A DNA stretch of 64,000 nucleotides, taken from assembly GCA_003116975.1 (NCBI GenBank), contig BGKB01000056.1, positions 248,001 to 312,000 on the forward strand. The letters are read 5' to 3'. This DNA comes from Aurantiochytrium sp. KH105 (taxonomy: Eukaryota > Sar > Bigyra > Thraustochytrida > Thraustochytriidae). A program made the translations under genes and the position numbers. Shown here piece after piece: positions 60,701-64,000 of the stretch (its first letter is position 1; each line of letters starts with the position of its first letter). Below the pieces are notes generated by a model. The model did no database searches and was not told the origin of the DNA. It saw only the letters and a list, made by a program, of their open reading frames with translations.

Positions 60701-62914
60701 TCCGCCGTGCATGCCGAAGTCCTTTTGAAGCCGTCTAGCAATGGATCGGGAATGCTACAGGTTCGTCTCGTGAGCGGGGAACGATATCTCGGTGTGCTCG
60801 ACCGGTATGCGGTGCCGATTCCACCACGGTCGCCTCCAACGCTGGACGGCACGTATGTAGTGACGGGCGGACTGGGTGGTCTTGGTTTGCTCACGGCCTC
60901 ACTGTTACTCGACTATGGTGTGAGGAACCTCGTGCTCGTGTCGAGGTCTGGGCGTCTTCGTGAGAATGACATCAACGCGTCGACAGAGGCAGACATTATG
61001 GATCGCATCATGAGCTATGTAGGTGTTACCTTGAGACTCGTGGCGTGCGATGTTGGCAATCGAGAGGATTTGGAGCGCAAGGTCTTTGATCGAATCGATG
61101 CAGACGACCGCCTCCCTCCCGTGCGGGGCATTGTGCATGCAGCCGGCATTCTGCGCAATCGCGCAATGAAAAGTATGGACTACGCGGCAGAATTTTTGCC
61201 TGTATTCGTGACCAAGGCCAAGGCGGCAAGGCATCTCGATGATATCGCCCGGGAGCGCAGGTATGATCTCGAACACTTTGTGCTGTATTCTTCTGCTGCA
61301 AGCACCTTTGGTTCTGCTGGGCAGAGCAACCACGCTGCAGCAAATGCAGTTATGGACGCCATTGTGTCCCAACGACGCACAGCAGGCCTTTGTGGAACGT
61401 CGGTTCAGTGGGGCGGATGGGATGATCTCGGCGCAGCAGTAGCGTCACAGCGAACGCAGGAAACGGTACTTGGTCGTGGAATGGGACTACTTCCGATTGA
61501 GAACGGCGCGAACGCGATTCGAGACATTTTCCAGAGCGAAACAGCGCCTGTTTTCGGCGTCAGCGCGGTTTCGTGGCCAATCTTTGGGCCTCAGCAGGCG
61601 GATCCTACCTTTATTGATCGATTCTACCAGGCAAAACACCCGACTGGTGCAAGGGAAACGGAAGATGCGCGACCGACGTCCACGCAGCCTGAGACGAAGA
61701 GCATGCAGGAAGAGAGATCGACTGCCAAGGGCGAAGCGCAGGCATCGTCGCTCGTCGAGGCTTTGCTCAATGAATGTGGTATCCAAGACATGTCCGCATC
61801 GCTGGCTGATCAGGGCCTTGACTCACTGACCTCAATCGAACTCATCGGACTCGTGCGCGCGCAAACGGGCGTGAAGCTTTCACCAACATTCTATCTTGAC
61901 TGTGTCAATGGCCACGGTCTCGCTGCACTACTTGCTCCGTCTTTGAGTAGGCATAGTATTTGCACGCCGTCCCTGAATGATGCTGGGAAGATTTCAGAAA
62001 CGCCATCACAAGAGGAGACAACAACCGTGACAACTCATCAGAGCGCTTCTGCTTCAGATGGTGCAGAGGCAGATCTCCCCTCAATTTCGGCGTGGCTCGA
62101 GCCACTTTTTGCTCCGAAAATGCGTTTGTTCTGCTTTGCCTACGCGGGAGGGCATCCAAATGTATTTCGAGAGTGGACGATGCACATTCCCGCTTGCGTC
62201 CAAATTTGCCCTGTCGCTATGCCTGGCTACGGAAAACAGACGGACCGCGCGTTTTGGCGCTCGATTCCGGAATTAGCTGCGAGTGTGAGCGCCTCGCTTC
62301 CCTCAGATGTTCCATTTGCGCTCGCTGGATCGTGCCTTGGCGCCATAATTTCCTTTGAGGTAGGGCGAACGCTTCGGCAAACTGGCCGCAGACTACCGCT
62401 GCACCACTTTGCAATGGCGTGCAGCGCGCCTCAGGACTACTCGCGTGCACTGCGCCTCCTTTACAGCCATCGACTAAAGGAAAATGCGTTCTTTGTCCCA
62501 TCTGACGAGGCGCACGCTGCTGTGCGCTTCCAGGATCTAAGTGAGCAGGAGCGCGACGACACAGTGCAAGATTTGCATCAGCTAGGCTTCTTCAAGGACG
62601 ACGAGACGTTGTCAAATCTTGCATCCAACAAGGTATACTTTGAGCATGTCATGGCTCAAATTGCGGGACAGATGCAGCTTGCGGAGCGCTATGTTTATGA
62701 AAAGACGTCATCCTTTGAAAGCCCCGTAATCCCTGTGACTGCAATCAGCGGAAGGCTTGACGATACAATTCCTTCTGGTTGGCCACAGGCATGGGAAGCT
62801 CACGCTCCCCAGGGAAGTTTTCGGCACGTGGAGATCGCAGATGGTGGGCACTACATTTTACAAACACATGCGGCTCAGGTGACTCGTGCGATCATCGAAG
62901 ACTTGCTCGACTGA
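45794..62914 (+). CDS. Giant modular type I polyketide synthase lacking acyltransferase domains (trans-AT-like)
   Basis: One uninterrupted frame of 5706 residues from the first in-frame ATG at 45794 (upstream the frame is open only with a TTG and poly-Leu). Approximate order by residue: GNAT-like loading domain 3-246, ACP 256-336; module 1 KS 369-794, DH 824-1073, KR 1216-1399, ACP 1466-1543; module 2 KS 1565-1971, KR 2124-2299, ACP 2393-2478; module 3 KS 2502-2923, DH 2949-3213, KR 3359-3536, ACP 3593-3673; module 4 KS 3753-4186, degenerate DH-like 4242-4486, C-methyltransferase 4589-4843, KR 5014-5216, ACP 5314-5389, thioesterase 5439-5706. All four KSs keep Cys-His-His and all five ACPs keep the D-S phosphopantetheine site. 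No AT (GHSxG) or ER is present, so malonyl units must be loaded by a separate acyltransferase. It is not the thraustochytrid PUFA synthase, which has tandem ACPs. Predicted product: a methylated pentaketide. Confidence 0.93.
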   Translation: MAFESYSTRCAQERDLSALERLESFVKPSFRVSVKELKHRVASSVDTSGALVLEIPNHHSAARSSSASLSSDDSTSASSAPESRSSQSEDNDQLSAGRPYASADNTLIVGVLYFVRANKRKTQQLRYKSVFDQADPEGDTVFWVHLVLDPQARDLLDYFHAAARTFCFDTLGVSNVRALTHCSDVSDGAISSLWDLEDYVTTAKRTDRNLFLHSSHGATFVGLVSGYNMRDTVNAGYAVIMQYDREPDTKNAAFDVMRKDATIARVSVSVLRDLVCGAIGLSDESGQKTFDADRPWFELGLDSVSLMDLHGNLETALNKELDVSFLFAINTFSKLVRAVGDTDEVKGDEASRHAANRTPMPETRGAASTGLSVLGLGLRFPNHRGAGTDLETLEAFHAALHEDDGDNASYKRLVQRTRFADQFLEKGISTEQARCIPFAQRLALETAFSALADGPPGLLEAANRRVGVFVGAWDGGCREVMQKTSEDEAASAHAAAGFSTSIIANRISYMLDLSGPSVVVDTACSSSLVALDYACKSIAAGTCEAALVIGVNVVDETNSDSRTALLRQGGFLSSSSACFAFDDRADGYARSEGAGALLLARAGLLPGAQDYARAKVAAVSVNQDGRTVNLHAPNPEAQTTLIQEACRMAGVEPHQVSFVQTHGTGTRLGDPIEAAGLHAALRSSSFPNDSHNVQSPSLAAPEPLFLTSIKSQFGHLEGAAGMIGLIATILALQTRELPANRRLQKLNPAVDFTAWNLAPVGPLGPVKLPAEAQSLVAGVSSFGFGGTNAHALLQSVGPLRGREEFASRGRIPWSENFHTIPFAPLLSEPIDLGDKSDLESLMDHRLGSLEVIPGAFWAIIVSEMNPGAQLLALRFVSLTQLPVGDDWSISLRRGSKKMAIVNNAGYSVCEATAQYNPSPLQALGSLADTMAACSCALDLSSFYTRLGNRYGPRFQALREARASDDGVILADLCVDRQYSCSARVSRSILLDAAAHTCFLAFQNQSAIEEPHYANGFEALWCDQQWLRSSPESTTWRCVVYRQDSLRFDWDIFSPTGKLVVSARGFTLGKTRVTRSSSVPLQRQHVVVSRSVWQFLNTDELASQRRVEPDIVISELCCESLHKRIQELLESTNRPRVCVRIQDSAQEGYIRSLRREEPAWPLHMYCGPDHEDVVVLEDEPEVLVSGPDQLAVRRLIPLEDTRESTVTSPLPVVCPVENGTYLISGGAGAIGLRMARELFARGAGKVLLLGRSKMPSGQSAASLQGSVYLQCDISDEASIRRVVGPYANEIRGVIHCAGVLRDGMIGKLSNFSEVFAGKVGGAESLMKVIDPLRDTVDFFILCSSVTSCLGSAGQANYAAANSVLDALAEAAASEKVVSIQWGPWHGPQSMAAASATRWERLGLPPMDPDVATDALFSLKRGCGPVVCIAGMDPHAPGAASSWAREPMVRELFLNSKTLTSSESRTTSDDARVLVRRISSTFIDDCDVGENEMTPWRDAGMDSLAMVEFRNMLRMAIPEHITLRDTVLFDYPTPRALIDFLSEAMDGSRVPSQRQNLEMVVSAASSGALAVTGVACRLPGGADSPAAFWDLLQSGRDTMTDIPLGRFDWEKSTDRLYARKAAFVDNVDRFNADKFKIAPVEAQQMDPQQRLALEVASEALADAQLGADARVGVFVGVMTNDWARLMDPAKPTAYSASGQIPCVLANRISYVLGLQGPSMAIDTACSSSLVALDVAAASLSRGDCDAAIVLGVNLILDDGVHAEECAARMLSASGRCATFSEDADGYARGEGCVAFVLEPEDTAERAGKATWGSVLSTAVNQDGRSANLTSPNGRAQVDVVRRALARAKLVANDISYIETHGTGTPLGDPIEVGALSDALGSHTGQVCLGALKTVIGHGEAVAGASGVLKALLCIEHSEVPANLHQSKMNPKVAEVAAPWMRFPQKRPFELPDQAIAGISAFGFGGTNAHAIVAGPKGRARTSSKSTRTMKDQTAPRMPWKEDELVYRISWSASSSFPSSDNSAELTPIHQVQTFEDVLDVVRNVPAHERLKVTFVTRDSATCAFIRSLRLARPSWQLRLVESTRASLDGVILDRDALEQRVDDRGHVSIPVLQRAPHFVPYSLGGLQHLGPVLITGASGGIGRALIDSLLDAGLSQIYALSRSGKASNDPRVEAIQCDVCDAASVERAADFIGPSQVSFILHAAGILEEKSVLELDSNTVEAHNSAKVHGTRNLASSFPSASLIAFSSTSSVFGMRDAPAYAMANASMEEEIFRLRADGVRAASLLWDLWAETGMAHARSMGSSKRGLSTRRACQILVGVLQNWNETNDPNGLIILAADLARLRQSLANPALLDALAPPANLAASAPERGESGDRFAPHLGPSRPPLSQSLRQASTAERKAILEDWLIVNARQRYTDTSATLTPQTSWQQVGFDSLSMTEFTAALNDAIGLRNSPDELSDTVMFDYPNAHELASHVAQVWKLESRSFVSEGNPASIVADQAPEAAVVSMALRFPGSRLNASPKGFWDFLCSGGDAMQDIPPDRIPTLARDNVDKEDEKRFSGVYVRRGAFLHPDLFDADIRGAFPFSDAESLAMDPHQRLGLQVAGEALESAKVAGANMTCVGVFVGAQNTEYTLSQADRVGTFTATSTALSIIANRISYAFDLSGPSMTIDTACSSSLVALDAALKALHAGDCTSALVLAVDLMLSPHRFETTCAARMLSPNGRCATFSDAADGYARGEGCAALVVTLDQSSELPAWGIVHGIALNQDGKSANLTSPRGPAQIACIESALQRAGVVDRDQVVFVEAHGTGTKLGDPQELEALSTVFKNRRKPLHVGAVKSSIGHLEAAAGLAGVIKALLSLKHGVLPPNLHCDQLNPRIAKLQTRCPLRFPQGQMIKLEPAAHRLAGVSSFGFGGTNAHVILGSVPDARADRAARCFRPNLFTARAIELRPITGVPGKWKELLLPGAANLIRNHRVGSLPVLPATSYMELVHPLFEGAALEFSDLDLRSMYFLEMARRREAKADASLEFDLELDEVTSTVSISSARDGRLRATMKVRKLENAPPRVDLAMLREKCRRELPSGDALYETIGNQYQGPFRAVSAAWSSKDGDLLLGRVSMDQFVSAESLASAWLDAASHVALAAMDLEHRKKPVYAESVKGYMLAAANMKRQAAADPFVWSCITKTSDNTFDMEICRDSGEVLAQVRQFSFGFFSATSSEISKPLQDSTRLWRDEWVELTLGRNDSQLAVEVIDLPTAETLLPELAHRLRMGPSHSYVVLAHTAMHCGLIACTRREYTSATLITVEGGRLPNGVHAAQLVSVARKTGMTSFRVSSTDASIYGRKRVAMEAASPKDALLRVQRGATYLVTGGGGALGLQVGKEIALRGGTAVLLGRSAHLAPGVELPAGCRYVCCDITDSSAVSRVLSKLEKLRGIVHCAGVLRDGTLQSAQPNDFEEVGAPKLQGAQALLDNVDRRQLDFVVLFSSVAATIGSAGQGVYGAINASLDAIAEREHANGTPIVSIRWGPWSGAGMAATLQAKWKRMRLQALTPQNALDEMFRLPRTHAVVTICEFDDANEQPLSKSGSAELHARSGWSRSSLCELILDIAQEVSPDHTRVGMEDPWRDAGLDSLAMVEFRNLLQDRIGTETAQLEDTLLLDYPNADVLVDWLVSQLPSSAEGPVGNETSVMSIVNSDDITAPRAVAGDEEHMKRQSCTTTTTTTTTKSNDNKKNSIDGLRKHAEFAGPNEAVGYTPRATTVVTGVACRLPGGANSPERFWELLCSGRDAMRPVPLSRFDMSAHFDTDLSVPGKSYVDRGAFLDNVDAFDNSKFGISDLEAARMDPQQRIAVECAYEALVSAGVVEEPTKSGAKVSPSAVKQAKVGVFVGMMTNDWASMDHGTPSAFTATGHSPAVASNRISYIFGLTGPSMTIDTACSSSLVALDAARRSLESGDCEAALVVGVNLILSPQLYVEECAARMLSPRGRCATFSEDADGYARGEGCVAIVLQRSDDPSRLSALGEVLSTAVNQDGRSANITSPNGRAQEEVIGLAIERAGILPENVAFVETHGTGTALGDPLEVSALSRIFRDRETPLVLGAAKASVGHTEGASGLTGLLKALLCVHYGVVPGNASLEDGPNARLNPKVQQVALSQMRFPGRGASVTLPVDAVAGISSFGFGGTNAHVIVRAPSAHEGHFDMMRGREDISWAPTHFRSPLARNDTLVTGHHSLMRDEKDRDSRKNRAPREFGLSVKAAVHEVLDLFLWEMTAAQPHGQDDQEFWNIQFEDLHQCSMGRLSVDAKHRRIISKDETPGDQVICSAAEPCGSGSHTWLDKSNAEDVWEQQSVAWFREQTSSLGWRSDTLTLSEIFVSRETNAIRLNFPQGVFSQEGYLYAPNSLGECVLALGLTQVWEEEARTGYRVATVPSLTSIDKLWHATGPNLSRSAGEGTFHCIVRACGELTLIDEACNKTILKMQGAQCAFGQGFGGTSTYTRSWTPRHISACARSSVIRQTGLEAARRHVHPVEMKDPVGDEALEHYCAEHIRKTLAAMPSGFEPSEPHLALLYRRWQRAYGHTSGDVKAQQTYQSAPSGVEFDFARNCVDALPAIIKGERPALDVLFSNPALTTRLYSESTPSNTCNRAIAQSVQGIAETIYNTASSSQVLRVLELGAGTGGTTMHVVDLLDQERTEYVFTDISDYFLRQAEVTFASYKDMMRYALLNVEEPLAPQGFGPSQFDIIIASNIVHATQELHVTLSNIAKLLVPGGCFLLNEATISTAFLDATFGLTSGWWRFAAAQDASRPERDGPLLAPLKWRSLLLSEGFASFDVVHEAAQGQVVMAAILDSSTLQPPSALQPSARARINVVSDRQDDELFQALHASSQGEGASIDALVLIASRECEVGLEADATRFWFETLQTFASKPQGTLVVVTRSDECSLHAALWGMARSLSLEMSPGSWRIVCLDLDKDSQVANTVSAVHAEVLLKPSSNGSGMLQVRLVSGERYLGVLDRYAVPIPPRSPPTLDGTYVVTGGLGGLGLLTASLLLDYGVRNLVLVSRSGRLRENDINASTEADIMDRIMSYVGVTLRLVACDVGNREDLERKVFDRIDADDRLPPVRGIVHAAGILRNRAMKSMDYAAEFLPVFVTKAKAARHLDDIARERRYDLEHFVLYSSAASTFGSAGQSNHAAANAVMDAIVSQRRTAGLCGTSVQWGGWDDLGAAVASQRTQETVLGRGMGLLPIENGANAIRDIFQSETAPVFGVSAVSWPIFGPQQADPTFIDRFYQAKHPTGARETEDARPTSTQPETKSMQEERSTAKGEAQASSLVEALLNECGIQDMSASLADQGLDSLTSIELIGLVRAQTGVKLSPTFYLDCVNGHGLAALLAPSLSRHSICTPSLNDAGKISETPSQEETTTVTTHQSASASDGAEADLPSISAWLEPLFAPKMRLFCFAYAGGHPNVFREWTMHIPACVQICPVAMPGYGKQTDRAFWRSIPELAASVSASLPSDVPFALAGSCLGAIISFEVGRTLRQTGRRLPLHHFAMACSAPQDYSRALRLLYSHRLKENAFFVPSDEAHAAVRFQDLSEQERDDTVQDLHQLGFFKDDETLSNLASNKVYFEHVMAQIAGQMQLAERYVYEKTSSFESPVIPVTAISGRLDDTIPSGWPQAWEAHAPQGSFRHVEIADGGHYILQTHAAQVTRAIIEDLLD
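45800..46800 (+). other. PKS loading module: GNAT-like domain and ACP
   Basis: SFRVSVKELKHR...GALVLE, then LIVGVLYFVR, VSNVRALTHCSD, FLHSSHGATFVGLVSGYNMRDTVNAGYAVIMQYD follows the pattern of GNAT-like domains that start some bacterial PKSs by decarboxylating malonyl units. A 45-residue Ser/Asp-rich insert (about 45961-46105) interrupts the first part. The ACP site is FELGLDSVSLMDL near 46690. Confidence 0.7.
46899..50420 (+). other. PKS module 1: KS-DH-KR-ACP
   Basis: KS with DTACSSS (Cys codon 47363-47365), QTHGTGT and FGHLEGAAG. DH with catalytic His in DHRLGSLEVIP (48323-48325) and Asp in LLDAAAH. KR with SGGAGAIG, HCAGVLRDG and the catalytic NYAAAN. ACP site GMDSLAMVEF. The DH directly follows the KS C-terminal linker; there is no AT. 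Confidence 0.88.
50488..53225 (+). other. PKS module 2: KS-KR-ACP
   Basis: KS with DTACSSS (Cys codon 50960-50962), ETHGTGT and a variant GHGEAVAG where GHLEAAAG is usual. KR with TGASGGIG, HAAGILEE and the catalytic AYAMAN. ACP site GFDSLSMTEF. No DH, so a hydroxyl should remain. Confidence 0.88.
53297..56810 (+). other. PKS module 3: KS-DH-KR-ACP
   Basis: KS with DTACSSS (Cys codon 53810-53812), EAHGTGT and GHLEAAAG. DH with His in NHRVGSLPVLP (54710-54712) and Asp in WLDAASH. KR with TGGGGALG, HCAGVLRDG and the catalytic VYGAIN. ACP site GLDSLAMVEF, nearly identical to module 1. Confidence 0.88.
57052..61960 (+). other. PKS module 4: KS-(DH-like)-cMT-KR-ACP
   Basis: KS with DTACSSS (Cys codon 57587-57589), ETHGTGT and GHTEGASG. 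A DH-sized segment follows without recognisable catalytic His/Asp. The C-methyltransferase has the SAM motif LELGAGTGGTT and IIIASNIVHAT. KR has TGGLGGLG, but the catalytic Tyr position reads His (SNHAAAN, codon 61331-61333). ACP site GLDSLTSIEL. Confidence 0.85.
62108..62911 (+). other. PKS terminal thioesterase, type-II-like, with Cys nucleophile
   Basis: An alpha/beta hydrolase beginning RLFCFAYAGG...FREW, with PVAMPGYG, the nucleophile elbow AGSCLGA (Cys codon 62333-62335), Asp in GRLDDTIP and His in GGHYIL. The FCFAYAGG start is the hallmark of discrete type II thioesterases rather than ordinary macrocyclising type I domains. Confidence 0.85.
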
Positions 62915-63246
62915 TATGTTCAAACGAATCCAAAAGACAAGTAGAAAGAAATAACTAAAGTTTGCCTCCTTAACCAAAACATCAATGCAGCACGTAGAAC
63001 GCTGAAGCGTAAATGTGGCACCTTGCAGGTATAAGAGTGAATGAAGAATGGTACCAGGTGCGGCTGAGCGGCTTCGTCGCTGCGGCTAAAGGTCAGAGAC
63101 CTTGTAAGGATAATGAAAGAAAAGGAAAAGACGCACGTCGATCGTTCAATGATAAACTTTGTCGCGTATGAGCAAGCTCAGTGGATCTCAATAAACTGAC
63201 AAAAGCCTTGACTTCTATTTTAGCAAAATGTTTTATAAGTCTCGGC
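62915..63246. other. Convergent intergenic region (PKS / kinase 3' ends)
   Basis: 332 bases between the PKS stop and the kinase stop on the other strand. No gene seen. Confidence 0.6.
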
Positions 63247-64000
63247 CTAGGGTACTGTGGCCATCTTCTTGCCGCTCGCGGTGACCGCCGCACTAATGCC
63301 AGCAGCATGATCTCCGCCGGCGAGAGACTTGCGCATGCGGGCGACAGCCTTGATTCCATTGACAGCATTCTTGAACTTGCGCGTAGCGTTGTACTCCCTG
63401 AGCTTGTCAAGGTTGCCCGTAAGGTTGGAGTTGGCGTCACCTTGCAGCCACTTGTGCTGGAGCACCTCGGAGATCGTCGGACGCTCAACCGGATTGGTCA
63501 CCAGCATAAAATTGATAAAGTCCTTGGCGTCTTGAGAGACATCGTCCCAGTACGGAGAAGGGAACTCGTACTTGCCACGTTTGATTTGACGGAAGAGCTC
63601 CGCGTTGTTGGGGTGGTAAAAGGGCGGAAACCCGCATAACAAAATGTAGGCGATGACGCCAAAGCTCCAGACATCGACCTTGAAGTCATACTTGTCGCCC
63701 TGGAGAATCTCAGGAGCCACGTAGCCCGGCGTCCCGCACGCGGTCTTCATGAAGGGCTCCTCCTTGCAGACCTTTGCAAGACCAAAGTCTGCGAGTTTGA
63801 CGACGGCGTCGTTTGTCTCGTCAGAGTAGAGGAGGTTCTCAGGTTTGAGATCGCGATGTACAATATCCTGCTTGTGGCAGTATTCGAGAGCCTTGGCAAT
63901 GCTAATGAGGTCCCGTCGGGCCATGCTCTCTTCGTAGTGCTCCTTTTCTACGATGCGATCAAACATTTCTCCGCCCATCATGAGCTCCATGACCAAGTAC
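63247..64000 (-). CDS. Calcium/calmodulin-dependent protein kinase-like, C-terminal part (cut by window end)
   Basis: The gene runs off the window; the visible 250 residues start in the kinase hinge (YLVMELMMGGEMFDRI), so the ATP-binding lobe lies beyond 64000 and no start can be given. The C-lobe is canonical: HRDLKPEN, ADFGLA, GTPGYVAPE, DVWSFGVIAYILLCGFPPF and the HKWLQGD end. The tail after the kinase domain, LREYNATRKFKNAVNGIKAVARM, resembles the autoinhibitory/calmodulin-binding helix of CaMKI/CaMKII-type kinases. Membership in the CAMK group is well supported; calmodulin binding is inferred. Confidence 0.9.
   Translation of the reverse strand, partial: YLVMELMMGGEMFDRIVEKEHYEESMARRDLISIAKALEYCHKQDIVHRDLKPENLLYSDETNDAVVKLADFGLAKVCKEEPFMKTACGTPGYVAPEILQGDKYDFKVDVWSFGVIAYILLCGFPPFYHPNNAELFRQIKRGKYEFPSPYWDDVSQDAKDFINFMLVTNPVERPTISEVLQHKWLQGDANSNLTGNLDKLREYNATRKFKNAVNGIKAVARMRKSLAGGDHAAGISAAVTASGKKMATVP

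Noticed and set aside
45794..62914. Identity as a PUFA synthase subunit
   Set aside because: No tandem ACP array, no ER and no AT, while there is a cMT, a terminal TE and a modular order, unlike thraustochytrid PUFA synthases.

Overview
The window is nuclear DNA from a protist. It holds an H2A/H2B histone pair, a GATOR1 subunit, nuclear-encoded mitochondrial enzymes and three genes that look ciliary (TBCCD1-like, androglobin-like, EF-hand/fibronectin-III). Every convincing gene is one uninterrupted reading frame, even those of 7 and 17 kb. Gene-dense, intron-poor, fairly GC-rich sequence together with a TatB-like protein and an alternative NADH dehydrogenase suggests a stramenopile, perhaps a thraustochytrid. 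That placement is an inference from gene content, not a database result.

Layout. 1-3.7 kb: tandem pair of AGC-like kinases with an unusual HED catalytic loop. 4.3-5.6 kb: divergent histones H2A (H2A.X type) and H2B. 6.2-7.4 kb: branched-chain 2-oxoacid dehydrogenase E1-beta. 8.9-11.0 kb: TBCCD1-like protein, convergent with a 1374-residue proline-rich/coiled-coil protein (11.0-15.2 kb). 15.8-19.5 kb: androglobin-like calpain-fold protein, convergent with a 2427-residue EF-hand/Fn3 protein (19.6-26.8 kb). 27.7-29.1 kb: NPRL2. 29.3-31.3 kb: METTL17/Rsm22. 32.1-33.7 kb: GT77-like membrane glycosyltransferase. 33.7-37.9 kb: a 4.3-kb gene-free stretch of simple repeats. 37.9-39.4 kb: type II NADH dehydrogenase. 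39.9-41.7 kb: a secreted/membrane fusion of a 2OG-Fe(II) oxygenase to a Ctr copper transporter. 42.0-42.8 kb: TatB-like protein. 43.1-45.0 kb: P-loop kinase fused to a PfkB sugar kinase. 45.8-62.9 kb: giant polyketide synthase. 63.2-64.0 kb: C-terminal part of a CaM-kinase-like gene cut by the window end.

The outstanding item is the polyketide synthase: 5706 residues from the first in-frame ATG, ordered GNAT-like loading domain-ACP / KS-DH-KR-ACP / KS-KR-ACP / KS-DH-KR-ACP / KS-(degenerate DH)-cMT-KR-ACP-TE. No module contains an acyltransferase, so extender units must come in trans, an arrangement best known from bacterial trans-AT assembly lines. The last KR has His in place of the catalytic Tyr and the terminal thioesterase has Cys in place of the nucleophilic Ser. 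A plausible product is a small methylated pentaketide. A run of 52 uninterrupted CTG units lies about 120 bp before its start codon. The neighbouring genes do not look like a biosynthetic cluster; the PKS stands alone among housekeeping genes.
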